Shown piece after piece: positions 46,601 to 62,752 of a stretch of 64,000 bases of DNA (position 1 is its first letter; each line of letters opens with the position of its first letter). The translations under genes were made by a program, and so were the position numbers. Origin of the DNA: Cryptomeria japonica (taxonomy: Eukaryota; Streptophyta; Pinopsida; Cupressales; Cupressaceae); NCBI RefSeq assembly GCF_030272615.1, contig NC_081415.1:189874270-189938269 (forward strand), given 5' to 3'. The notes under the pieces were generated by a model. The model was not told the origin of the DNA, searched no databases, and was given only the letters and a program-made list of their open reading frames with translations.

Positions 46601-48929
46601 AAGTCAATCTCCCTTAGTTCTCTCATAGGGGGATGGCTCCACATGTCTATCGAGTGTTTTTTTTCCTCAAAGGGTTGTTTTTGGCTATTGGTATTGGAAG
46701 ATAGCATGTGATGATACTCCGCTCCTACATGTGTCCTTTGTTTGCTACATTTATTCTTGTTCATTGTTGCACCTCTGGAATTTCAATTTGTGATTGTTTT
46801 GTGATGGTTGTTTGAATTAGTGTTGTGATGTTTCTTGAGATTGAGTTCCCTTGGTAGATAAGTGTCAACCTAGGTCTAAAGTGCGTGTTGGGACCTTGTG
46901 TCATCTCCTAGCACAGAGGGTGGTTCCTTGTAGGTTCCACATTGGTCGGGTGGTTGGTGCTTTTGCCATTGGGGTATCTTCTTGTTGGTGTTCTTCGTGC
47001 GTGGATGAGAAATTATTCTCATATGGATGTATTGCAGCACTTGTATGTATCATATTGCAGATTTATGTAATTGTATCTTATGGCTATGAGATGTAAACAC
47101 TTGTAATGAAAGTAGTTGGAAACTTGTTATGTATGTAAATGAAACTTGTAAGGAATTGAGCTACTCAAGATCTAATATTCTTGTGATTGTAGATGCAGAT
47201 ATATGCTAGTTAATGCCTTAGAGAATTGATGTAGGAACATAAGTGTTATCATGGGTTATGTGATGAGATTATCTTATTATGATCGTCGATGTGTTTACAA
47301 ATTAGGTTAATGATACTCATGTTGTAAAGTTTATTTAATTTCATGGTATTATGTGTTTAAAGGGAAACATTTATGAATTTAAAGGATGGAATTGAATAAT
47401 ATAGGAATATATGAATTTATGTTCACTAGGAATGCTTATGTGGTGATCTTGTTGTGATTTACCTTGCATGGCTTTGTAAGAGAAGTAATGTAGTAGAATC
47501 AATATTTTGAAAATAGAATGTATGTTCATACCTAAGTTAGGATTGTATAGGAAATCTAAGTTGGTAATTAAGATGATAAATGTAGTAAGGATATATGGTT
47601 GCATATGTAGTTGAATATTGGGTCTAGTTGTATGATGAGATTTTATATGCAATGATGGTGGAAATGATTGTGATAAAATGAAGTCTTTGAGATAGATATA
47701 TAATGCACATGATGTATGAATGTCTTTAATAAAAGTAATGATGGTCCTGGAAATTGTTGATACTAAATCACAGTAATAAATAGGTAGTTAGTAAGTTAAA
47801 TAGATTAGCTTAAATCTTAATGGATGGTTTCCTATGATAGTTGTGAATGGAATATAGGTACCTCTTGTAGTATTCAAGTATTTCTTAATTAATGATAAGG
47901 GTGTATTTGGATTCATTGTTAGGAATTCTTAGTTATGTGTTTGTTGTGCTCTCTAGAGGAACTTGTGTGATATGCTTGGTCAATAATCCTAAGTAATTAT
48001 TTGTCTTAAAGAAAAGCTCATGGTTGATAATCATGTTATACTTAGTTAATGATGCTATTGCATAACGAGTTAGGTAGCGTGCATATCTAAGAAAAGAATC
48101 AGAATGGCATTTAGACCTTGCACTATGCATTTAGAATTCATGTTAAGGAAATGATCATACTAGGCATAAAAGAAAATATGTAGTTTAGAAGCATGACAAA
48201 GAGTAAAAGAAGAATGTTATAATTATGCACTAAGGAATATTTAATCATGCTAGTTTTAAATTCTCATGTGGTTTGTGTTCGCTTAAGGGTTTAGGAACAT
48301 TTATAGTAAGAGTTAATATTGAGCTTAGACAATGGTTTAATCTTGGATTTCTTGTTCTGTGGTTTAATGAAATTGATCGTTCACATATCATCTAAGAAAG
48401 TGTGCATTAATCATATAAAGAAAGTGATTATTATGTGGGCATATCCTTGAGTAGTAGAACATGGATAGAATATGACGCATTAATGAAATTGTGGTTGCCT
48501 ATAGTGCCAAGTAAAAGTAGAATAGAAAGAGATGCATAAATGCATGTTCATGGATTCAATGGATCAGTAATATTTGTAGAATGGATAGAAGTGCTTGAAT
48601 TTCTATTGTGTATGTTATAATGGATATGTGTAAATGAATGATGGATGTTGAATAGGATATCATGGTTTTGGTTGATTGAGTAAGTGATGATGTTAAGATA
48701 CCCTGGGGAGGTAGATGTAATGTTTGTCGTGTTATTTCGCTTGCGTTTTGATTAAGTGAAAATCTATTTACATGACGTTCACTTAGATTTAAGAATTATT
48801 GTATGTTAGTACATTGTTGAGATGATGTTTGTATGTTGCATATATGATTCTAAGATAAAAAAAAATTATTGTCCTCATTAGTGAGTTAGATAACTTAATT
48901 TTCTCTAGGGTATTTTGACAGGCATTACA
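43608..48929 (+). mobile_element. Very long LTR E1 (5.3 kb)
   Basis: Starts TGTAGTGTCCC and ends GGCATTACA (near-inverted ends as in some gypsy LTRs). It is flanked by CGAGA at 43603-43607 and again at 48930-48934, a perfect 5-base duplication, which suggests a solo LTR. It shares ordered blocks with E2: cctcctag...gtgcgag/gtctgagc near 44210 and 49540, the block around ggg(a)tgggt(a/g) near 46495 and 51955, and ctcctagcacag.gggtggttcc near 46905 and 52320. Open frames inside (for example 44942-45262, 45310-45576) are hydrophobic chance frames. Confidence 0.65.
45701..45813 (+). repeat. Five copies of an atgcgcNaacc motif inside E1
   Basis: atgtgcgaaacc (45701), aatgcgctaaccc (45717), atgcgcaaacc (45739), acatgcgctaacc (45779) and gtatgcgagaaacc (45799). 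CpG-containing, in AT-rich surroundings. Confidence 0.65.
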
Positions 48930-49118
48930 CGAGATGCTTGATAGAGGTAGGATCAAATTTGCAATACAGATAAAGTTTGCTAAAAATAGCAACCCTGTGA
49001 CAGAAAGAGAATCAAACATAACCCCAAAGAGCAAAAAATAGGGCAGGGTTATTCAATGCAGATGGACAATCAAAAGAGGGAAATCCAATCTATTGCAGAC
49101 CATATTCAAGAAGGGTAG
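48930..49118. other. Short segment between E1 and E2
   Basis: 189 bases. If E1 and E2 are solo LTRs this is part of the host LTR F. If they are the two LTRs of one element this is all that remains of its interior. No primer-binding site is recognisable at its start. Confidence 0.4.
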
Positions 49119-52883
<3,765 letters not shown>

Positions 52884-53790
52884 CGAGCAGATTCAGATTA
52901 CTAAGTTTAGTAATCTATGTACTGATCGACCTGAAGATAGATGAAACACATTTAATATAAGTAGCCAGTCTGAAATCATTCTATAGACAAAGAATAAGAT
53001 CTTGTTGTAAAAGAGAGTTGACAGTAGGCAGAGCAATCTGATATGATTTGATGGGAGTAGATGAGAAAGAGATATTTGTGAAACTAAAGACATCTCTTGA
53101 AGTTGATTGTGTGATAGATTTTATATGTTGAAGTGAAGTGCACTGCTGAATAGTATAGACAGAGAAAGTTAGAGTGTGAGCAGTTGTAGAAATAGAGTAG
53201 TGAGGGTTGTTGTAGTAGTAGAAGATTGAGGACAAAGAGTAGTCTGAGATAGGTGAAGATGAGGAAGAGTAAAGAAAACAAAAGAGTATAGAACAAAGAA
53301 CTGTTTGTAGAGAACTGATAGGGTGTAATCCTCATAATCAGAGAGAGTCATTCTCAAGATATGAGAATTTTGTAGTGTTACAAAGTTCATTTGTAGCCTG
53401 GCTTTATCATTGTAAACCTGAATCTTATTGTATTTTCTCTGAGTGGGTTCTTAGAGAAGGGGTTGGTTCTCCTTTGAGTAGGTGCTCATAAAACTAGGGG
53501 TTGGTTCTCCTTGAGTTGGTGCTCTGAATATCAGGGGTTGGTTCCCTAAACATATCGTAAACTATTATTTCCTGTGAGGCTGCATTGGAGTAGTAGACTA
53601 CAACAACTATTCTCATCGAGGATTTTCCCACATTGGGTTTTCCTTGTACATCTGGTGTTATGTGATGTGCTCTTGTGTGTGTGTGTTTATGTTTGCATTA
53701 CATCCTTAGAATCTGCACACTGAACTTAAAGTTTTAAAATACACTGATTCACCCCCCTCTCAGTATCCATTTGTATTCTTCAAACACATC
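52884..53790 (+). mobile_element. LTR F (+), probable right part
   Basis: Ends with the plus-strand module actgattcacccccctctca (53742-53761), preceded by the shared block ccacattgggttttccttgt (about 53630). It includes three copies of a ggggttggttctcc-type word (53460-53540). Overlapping minus-strand frames at 52893-53390 are chance. The exact end is not certain (about 53787 or 53834). Confidence 0.55.
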
Positions 53791-53888
53791 TCCTAGATAT
53801 CTCTCAAGCACATATTTGCAGCATTCTTCCAACAATCTCCAACAAGCGCGCGTGCACACACACACACACACACACACAAAGAGAGAGA
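53791..53888. repeat. Junction with (CA)n and (GA)n microsatellite
   Basis: gcgcgcgtg followed by about 12 CA units (53855-53878) and a short GA run. The neighbouring ccaacaatctcc resembles a minus-strand LTR end plus polypurine tract, but no further LTR follows. Confidence 0.75.
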
Positions 53889-55400
<1,512 letters not shown>

Positions 55401-55816
55401 TGTAGTCACATAAATCTGTCCACTTAATTAAATGAATATTTAGTATTTATTTGATTATTTAACCATCAATCAATAATTAATTAAATTAATATTTAATTAA
55501 TTCATGTTAACCCTCTTCTCCTATTAATTAAATAAATTGTTCAATTTATTTGATTTAATTCACTTAACCAAATTCAGACCATTAATTAATTAAATAAATC
55601 ATATTTGTTTAATTAAATCTTCTCTCACATTTAAATAAATTAATGTTTATTTAAATCCCCCAAAATCCCATCTCTCACATTTAAATAAATTAACAGTTAT
55701 TTAAATCACCTTTATCCTCCACCCACTTGCATTTTCCTACAAATGCAAGTTGCACAACTACTTTAAATAAATAAATTATTTATTTAAAATCCTATTTATC
55801 CTCCCCCACTTGAAAC

Positions 55817-56035
55817 CTTTAATGGTTTCCCTTAAAGTCTTCAAACTTAATGGCTTCCTTCTAGAGTCTTCTCTAGCCTTTAATGGTTTCCCTTAAAGTC
55901 TTCAAACTTAATGGCTTCCTTTTAGAGTCTTCTTAAGCCTTTAATGGTTTCCCTTAAAGTCTTCAAACTTAATGGCTTCCTTCTAGAGTCTTCTCAAGCC
56001 TTTAAAGGTTTCCCTTAAAGTCTTCAAGCATTTAA
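55817..56035 (+). repeat. ~60-base tandem repeat in LTR G (3.5 units)
   Basis: The unit contains cctttaatggtttccctta, gtcttcaaactta and atggcttcctt(c/t)(t)agagtc. Three units are close to identical and the fourth is partial. It lies upstream of the TATA box, in what would be the U3 region. Confidence 0.93.
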
Positions 56036-56660
56036 TGCTTTATCTTCCTTTTTCTCATTTAAATAAATTAATATTTATTTGAAATGCAAATTACACTATT
56101 TAATTAATTGAAAATCCCAAAATTCCTCCCACTTGCATTCTCCTACAAAATCCACTTGCATGCCTAAATCCCTTCTAGATTCTTCTAACTCCTTCTAATT
56201 AGCCTAATTCACCCCCTAAATATTGTCACATTCCTAAATAAAAGGAAGCCACTTCTCAAAAACCTCCAAAGTCTTCAATAACCATTAAAGGCTTTATGTC
56301 TTCAAATGGTTAACCTCTAAAGTCTTCCAAACCATTAAAGACTCTTACATAACCATTTATGGTTAACTCACCTTTTACCTTTGGTTAGAGTCTTTCCTCT
56401 AACATAACCATCCTTTTGACTCATGGGTCTCTTCAAATCATTTATTTCTTTGACTAAGGTAGCCATTTAACCCTTGCACATTCATTTATCCCTTGGATAA
56501 AAGGAATATCCATTAACCTAACCCTAACCCAACCCCCCAGGGTAACCATCATGTCCCCTCAAGCATTTAATGCTCCTTATCTCTCCTCTCAAGCCTCCTC
56601 ATGGTGACACTTGTCAACATGGAATTGGGTTGAAATTCTCACATGGATTGAATATCTTTC

Positions 56661-56724
56661 AATCCTAACCCTTGTTAAGATTGCTCAATCCTAACCCTTG
56701 TTAAGATTGCTCAATCTTAACCCT
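56661..56724 (+). repeat. 26-base tandem repeat close to the LTR G promoter
   Basis: tcctaacccttgttaagatt is repeated with the spacer gctcaa, about 2.5 units, ending 20 bases before the TATA box. Confidence 0.9.
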
Positions 56725-56742
56725 TCATTTCCCCATTTCTTC

Positions 56743-56752
56743 TATAAATAGA
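56743..56752 (+). promoter_or_regulatory. TATA box of LTR G
   Basis: tataaataga preceded by a pyrimidine-rich tract (cccatttcttc) and followed ~30 bases on by agcaaagaaggaag, a plausible transcript start region. Confidence 0.6.
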
Positions 56753-57165
56753 ACCCTTCTCCTCAAGCAAAGAAGGAAGCATTAGAGTATTGTTGTTATA
56801 CTGGTATTAACATAGAGCTTTTTAATAGCATCACTATCTACACTTGCATAGCATTTGTTTATCATTTTCAACCATCTTGAATCTCCATATGGCATCCATG
56901 GCTAGTGCTAAAAGCTAAGAGCTACACTCATGTGGAACTTGGAGAGGAGAGGAACAAGGGAGGAGCAACTATGAGCATCTTGATTAGCATTTGGAGGAGT
57001 ATAGTTTATCTATTCTATGTTTGTATGCTTTCTATTTCATGCTTAATATCTCTCTTGATATGCCTGTTTAGGATAATCTTTTGTTGCTAACACTAACATT
57101 TGTTTCTTGTGCTCTTGTGTGTGTTGCCATCAAACATATTTTCTAATCCTTTTTGCAGAGCATCA

Positions 57166-57762
57166 TATCTATATATAGAAGTGAATCTCTAAGTGAAAGT
57201 AATTTGGTGGTGATAATTATAGGAAATGGACCCATTAGTCAATGCTAAGGTTGAGCGTAATCCACCAATATATCTATAGATATAGAGATGAAATTATGTA
57301 TCCATGTGAATTTTTATTTATTTTTAGGTATATTTTGATTATAACATTTTTATTCAAGTATATGTTGATAGGTGGTAAATTTTTTTTATGTTTTGGTTTA
57401 TAATTTCATATTTTTCTTTATTTATTTTATCATCATTTGTATTTTTTCTACACATTTGATTTTATCTCACCCCTATTTATTTAAGACCTCACGCCTTTAC
57501 AATTTTATATACCATGTAGAGGTTAGTCTCCAAGTGAAAGTAACTAAAGGCAATAGTGGGATAATTATAGGAATTGGACTTGTTAACCACTATGAAGGAT
57601 GAGAACAATCTGCCACTATACCTATATATAGAGGTGAAATTGTGTATTTGTGTCAATTTTTATTTAATTTCAGGTATATTTTGATTAGAATATTTTTATT
57701 TAAGTATATATTAATATGTGGTAAATTTTCATGTTAGGTTTGGTTTATAATTTGACAATCTA
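57166..57762 (+). repeat. Satellite field, right remnant
   Basis: Continues the monomer after LTR G (atatatagaagtgaatctc), then the spacer repeat (about 57290-57480), another monomer (57500-57620) and a partial spacer. Ends at the LTR-like border at 57763. Confidence 0.85.
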
Positions 57763-58354
57763 GTCAAGGTAGGAGGTTTCAGAATGGACAATCCAACCTT
57801 GCAGTCGAAACTGCACACAAAGAAAAACAAAAAAATGAATGTGATTTGATGCATGAGCTTTATTGTGATTTGATGCATGAGCTTTATTAATTATAACATG
57901 AATCTTGCACTCCCATGATCCTTTACATTATCATCACATTCGACCCATTGACCCCACATATTGGAACATAGTCTATCATGGGCTTATTACAGAGAAAATA
58001 CTAAAATAAAAGTCTTACAATCTATCTTCCCCTAACTACTACTCCCTCATTTCTGATCATCCTCTTTGAAGGTTGTCAAGATGTTTATACATCATCTCCA
58101 AACATTAGAACTGATCCACGTTGGCCTCCTTTGGGTCCTAGGTCCAATGTAATATGTGCATCTATGCCAAGTGCTTAAAGATAGGCCCAAAATCAAATGT
58201 GGATGGTTGTGGACCCATTTGAGGGTTGTGCAAATCTAAATTTATTATCTAACGTGATACATAGGCTCCACAAGGTTCAAGATAACTCTATATGCCTCTA
58301 CTTTTAGGTCCAAACTTTGGTTCTCTAGGATTCTCTTGCATTAGACCCTTGGGG
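57763..58354 (-). mobile_element. LTR remnant of the minus-strand chromovirus
   Basis: The left border tgacaatctagtcaaggtag, followed by acaatccaaccttgcagtcg, is clearly related to the border of the compact element at 24663 (tgacacagtcaaggtagaga ... caaccttgcagc). It lies just downstream of the minus-strand chromodomain, where a 3' LTR belongs. A 24-base unit (gtgatttgatgcatgagctt...) is duplicated at about 57842-57889. The LTR start near 58.0-58.35 kb could not be fixed. Confidence 0.5.
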
Positions 58355-59060
58355 TTATTTGAAAAAGGGATCCCCGCCCATTGTAGGTTATGGATGTGGA
58401 CTAATGGGTCCATTTCCTAGACTTTGGTTCCATGTTGCATCTTCTATTAGCATGCCCTTCCACTTGTCTAGGTATTCCTTAAACTCCTTATTTTGGGTGC
58501 TACGTCTAGTATGTTTGTCCAAAATCTGTTCAATCTACTCTGGTGGTAGTTGGTTCTACATTGGTGCCTTTGTGGAATCCTCCATGGCTTGTGGCCCATG
58601 AATTTGGTAGAGATCCATGATGTTGAATATTGGCGAGATGTCAATTCCTTCTGATAACTCTACTTTGTATGCATACCTGGAATTAAACTTTCAAATAATC
58701 TCACAAGGCCCAAACTTCTTTAGCTTCAACTTTTTATATGTTCCCATTAGAAACCGCTCCTTATGAAGATGCATAATGACTTCATCTCCTACTATAAACT
58801 ATTTCAGTCTCCTTTTGTTATCTAACCTCTCATTGTATTTATCATTCATGTTCTCCATACATTGCTTGATTTTCTTGTGGATGGATTCCATATGTTTTGT
58901 GAATTCCCATGCCTCCACACTCATCTTGTCTTTTGAAGTGATGTCTCTAAGTTTGGCTACTCCTTTAGGATGCATTCTAGTAACAATTTCAAATGGTTTG
59001 TTCCTAATACTTTGGTCACTGAGTTGTATGCAAATTTTGCTTGTGATAGGATTGTTGGCA
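58355..59060 (-). pseudogene. Chromovirus (Ty3/gypsy) integrase C-terminus and chromodomain
   Basis: Read from about 59060 leftward on the minus strand: RMHPKGVAKLRDI (end of the integrase core), KHMESIHKKIKQCMENMNDK, the GPY/F module KKFGPCEII ... YKVELSEGIDISPIFNIMDLY, then a chromodomain EQILDKHTRRS ... EYLDKWKGMLIEDATW. It has a few stops and is truncated upstream: reverse transcriptase and the rest of pol are missing. It ends where LTR D starts. The chromodomain would bind modified histone H3. Confidence 0.82.
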
Positions 59061-59813
59061 ATATGCTAATTTGGTTAAGTGTTGTCATTTATGTTAACAC
59101 TGTATCTCGGTTGGAGACTATCTCGGTTGGATCTATCCCGGTTAGTCTTGGTGATCATTTTGGTTTTCTTTATGATTCTAATCCGTTATGATCAGACCTC
59201 TGCAATTGGTTTTGGATGCTTATTTTGATGGTTACATGCTTTCTATATTATGGTGGTTTCATGATTTGGTTATCACTTTTGGTATTTCCAGTTATTGGCT
59301 TGTTATTGGATTTACCGGCTAGCTTTTGCCTTTACCAGCTTCTGGCATTCTTGGTTAGCTTTACCGGTATGCCGCTTTGGTGACTTGGTCAGTGAATTTT
59401 GGGTCAAGCTTATGCAACCAGTTTTTATTATGATGTTGGTGCTTCTTGATCATATCCCGAGAATTTGGCGAATTCACTTTGGATGGTGTTCTTTTGTGGT
59501 GGTCCTATTTGTATCTAGTTAAAATTTCACTAAGGGTTTCTACCAGCAAGTGAAGCATGTTGGATTTTGGTCTTAGCGGAATACCCGACGAATATAATTG
59601 TTTGGTTACTTGATTTAGGTCCATGCTATGTAATGTCAATCATAATATTGGTCTGGTGGTATCATATGATGTAATTTTTTTATTTTGGGTTTATGGGTTT
59701 AGGGTTTAGCCGACCTTTTCAATAAGGCTAATGATTTGTATTTATAGGTGACTTGTTCATGTAATTCATATATCGATGGTTGGTTAAGTCTACATTATCA
59801 AAGAAGGATTTAG

Positions 59814-61070
59814 TGCGAATAAAGCCATATCATTTAGGTGAAGGTTGGAAAGGTTTTTGTAAAGCGGAAAATCGCGATCGAACCCTAGTTGCTCTCCCCT
59901 CTTCCAACTCCAAGGAGAGAGAAGGGAGATTCACTAGGGTTGATGGTTTTCACTTAGGGGAGAGACTTTACATTCAAAAGAGGGGTTGAAACCCACAAGA
60001 TCCAATCCCACACAATGCAAGATTGGATGCTAAATGCGTTTCAAGGGTTAAGACAGCAAGGCTACCCTCTTTTATAAAGAATGTTGATAAAAGAATTAAG
60101 CTAGGAATGCATAGAAAGTGACAAAGATTCGCTTATAAACTGAGATAGGGATATAGGATGAAGCTGCGGACCTGGAATTAGCAGTAAAATGTCGATACGG
60201 CGCTGTCCTGCAAATTTGAGCAAAAGTTGTTGGGACGATGGTGCCCGGCGTGCACACGGTCCTCCGAAAAATCCGCGAAACGAAGGGGGATCTGTTCGTC
60301 TCTGCACAAGGATTCCAGATCTTCAATTTCAGCCGCGTACCTGCAACCTACACACAGAAAAGCGAAGATGATTGGGGGGTTAGGGATTAGGGGTTTGCCC
60401 TTAGGTCAAACCTCGATTTTGGAATTAACCAAGAAATGAGAAATGCTGTAAATGTAATGTAAAACAAGTACTAGTACCTTGTTGTAAGGATGTTTGTATC
60501 CTTATGTGCGAAGGTATAGATGTTGTTGTTTGTTGTATGTTTGTATGTTGTATGTAGCATGTAGTATGTGATCTCCTCTTCAATGGTTGAATCCTTGTCT
60601 TGAATGCAACACTTAGCCTTGAATGGAGACTTAGAATGATCAATTGCTTGAAAGAATGCTTGAATTCTTGAATGCTTGAGTATAGTTTCCACGCTTTTTT
60701 CATCATATCGAATGAAAGAGGAAAATGTAGTTTATATACTTGTCAATTAGGGCTGATAGACTGATTTTCCCGACCTTAGGCCGACCAGGAAAGATAATTT
60801 TCCAATTTGCAAACATAAAGACCCAAAGTCCAAAAGAGACCGGGCCCAAAATAGGACCCAGGGACCAGGGGGCACCCTGGTCCTAAAGGACCAGGGCGCT
60901 GGGCGCTCTGGTCCCACCTCCCGGGACAGCAGGGTGCAAAGGAGGTTCAGGCCAGGGTGCAAGAAAATGCAGTTTTCAGTGTCATAATCAGGTTTCGGGG
61001 TCTCCATTCAGGTTGCGTGTTGCGTCACCATCGTGAAGACCCAAATGCGGTCGAAATTGCAAGTGTCACA
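59814..61070 (-). mobile_element. Probable LTR-type insertion inside LTR D
   Basis: More G+C-rich than its host. The minus strand would start TGTGACACTTGC and end ATTCGCA (TG...CA). No clean target duplication was found, so the borders are tentative. It contains two GC-rich hairpins at 60862-60914. The several short open frames (60096-60706, 60747-61007) show no known domain. Confidence 0.45.
60862..60914. repeat. Two adjacent GC-rich hairpins
   Basis: Hairpin 1: ggaccaggg (60862-60870), loop ggca, ccctggtcc (60875-60883), perfect. Hairpin 2: ggaccagggcgc (60888-60899), loop tgg, gcgctctggtcc (60903-60914), one mismatch. Both share the ggaccaggg arm. Confidence 0.9.
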
Positions 61071-61490
61071 ATTTTAGGACTCTACAGTTTTGTATTGCAG
61101 AGCAGACATCAGTGCTTAACCAGAACTATATCAGACATTAATAGATGCTGCTTTCACAGTTCATTATTTTCTGGATTGTAGTTCGATGATTTTGTAAGTC
61201 AATGAGACTTACCTTTGTGATGAGCACTACGCTCTAGGCTATTGGTTTTTCTCCATGTGTAGACCCCATTGTAATTATTCACAATACTACTGCACAATAT
61301 ACATCTGATTGTGGGTAGGGTTTCCCACCGTGGTTTTTCCCTTTACGGGTTTTCCATGTCAAATATTGGTGTTATGTGTGTTGTGCTTTCATGTTATATT
61401 CTTCATTGGGTTGTGCTCCAGTTTAAAATTTATAATTGAATTGATTCACCCCCCCTCATTTTACTATCAATATCAATGCATTCCAACAAT

Positions 61491-61503
61491 TGGTATTAGA
61501 GAG
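61491..61503 (+). other. Element D primer-binding site
   Basis: TGGTATTAGAGAG, two bases after the LTR. It matches the initiator-Met type at 10 of 12 bases. Confidence 0.85.
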
Positions 61504-61543
61504 AGGTCCTCTCTGTAGAAGCTTAACTGCTTGAGGAGATCCG

Positions 61544-62752
61544 ATGGCAACAACATCTAGTTCTACATTCAATCCTTACTAGAAGGAGAGTCCCAGATTT
61601 GATGGTACAAATTACAAGATATGGAAGGAGCGAATGAAGATTTATCTCAGATGTCTTGGAGCTAAAGTTTGGGAGATAGTGGAGAAAAGGTATATACCTC
61701 ATGGTCCTAATTATGGAACACCAAAACATGCTGATGAATAGAAGAGAGCTGAAAATGATGTAAGAGTAAAATAAGCATTGTTGAGCGCCCTATCTGATGA
61801 AAAGCTATTGAATGTCATAGAGTTGGAGAATGCTAAGCTGATTTAGACAAAACTTGAAACTCTTTATGAAGGTGACTAGGTTGTGAAGATTTCTGAACTT
61901 GAAGGTTTCTGGGTAAGATATGAAACTTTGAAGATGGAAGAAGATGAGAAGATAAGTTCTTTTATGGATAGAGTCAATGAGATTGTCATGGGTATCAAAT
62001 GTTGTGGTGGATCTGTTAGTGAGGATGAGATAGTTTCAAAAGTTCTAAGAGTTCTACCTCCTTCTTACAAGATGAAGGCTACTGCTATCAATGAACTTCA
62101 GACAATGTCAATTACCCCTATGACCAGAGATACACTACTTGGGAAATTGACTGCTTTTGAACTTGAAGAACTTGGAGATCAGAGTGCTGCTAAAACTGAG
62201 ACTATATTTAGAGCATCTGCATCCAGTAAACAAGAGATAGATTGGAAAGAGATGTATGCTAAGGATATGGAGGAAATTGAGAAAGAAGAAAGAGAGCTTG
62301 AAGAGCTGGAAGCTCTAATTGCTAGAAGAATTCCTAAAGGACCAGTCGGAAGTAAGTATGAAGGAAAAGTCCCTTTCAAATATTTTTCATGCAATTAGAT
62401 TGGTCATTTTGCATCTAGATGTCTTGAGAGAGCTTCTAGGAATCATGAAATGTTTATGAGGAATTATAAGCCTAATCCTGAATATCAGAGAAGACCTAGA
62501 TTCAAAAGGAATAAGGATAAACCATGTTATTATGTTGGTGATGATGATGGTATTTCTAATGATGATGATGATGATGAACCTGTGAGTGGGTTTGGTAATG
62601 GTGCTTCATCCGACAAAGATTGGGTCTTTATTGCTATCAAGGATGATTCTCCGGAATTTGTCATTGAAACAACACATACTAAGGAAAAGGCTTTGGCTGC
62701 TAAAATTGAAGAAAAAGATGAATGGCTTATAAACAATGGTTGATCACATCAC
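61544..62752 (+). pseudogene. gag: Element D gag and protease start
   Basis: The likely start is the ATG at 61544 (MATTSSSTFNPY). It has the copia Gag core (DGTNYKIWKERMK, KISSFMDRVNEIVMGIKCCGG), then a coiled, Glu-rich linker. In the zinc knuckle the first Cys is Tyr and a TAG follows (YFSCN-stop-IGHFASRC). An Asp-rich patch (DDDDDEP near 62570) and the protease follow, with NNG-stop-SHHMTG where A has DSGCSHHMTG, so the catalytic Asp is gone. At least six stops lie in the first 200 codons. Dead copy; family member of A and C but more distant. Confidence 0.85.

Larger units (their letters stand above)
55401..57165 (+). mobile_element. Solo LTR G
   Basis: 1765 bases, TGTAGTCACA...GAGCATCA, flanked by a perfect TATCT duplication (55396-55400 and 57166-57170). 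Removing it restores the satellite monomer (atatatct then atatatagaag). There is no partner LTR, primer site or polypurine tract, so this is a solo LTR left by LTR-LTR recombination. A TATA box at 56743-56752 (tataaataga) fixes the likely plus orientation. Confidence 0.92.
59079..61488 (+). mobile_element. 5' LTR of copia element D, interrupted
   Basis: Starts about 59079 (TGTTGTCATTTATGTTAACAC, matching the A/C start) and ends CCAACA at 61488. The block tttcccaccgtggtttttcc (61321-61340) and the module gattcaccccccctcatttt (61443-61462) are present. At 2.4 kb it is over twice the size of the A and C LTRs. The middle (about 59814-61070) differs in composition and is probably an insertion. Confidence 0.65.

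Noticed and set aside
52893-53390. Overlapping minus-strand frames in all three frames
   Set aside because: Antisense to LTR F and caused by purine-rich plus-strand sequence; overlapping frames of equal quality argue against coding.
58776-59522. Plus-strand hydrophobic frames (97, 73 and 75 codons)
   Set aside because: The first two are antisense to the chromovirus integrase remnant or run into LTR D; the third lies in LTR D. None has a domain.
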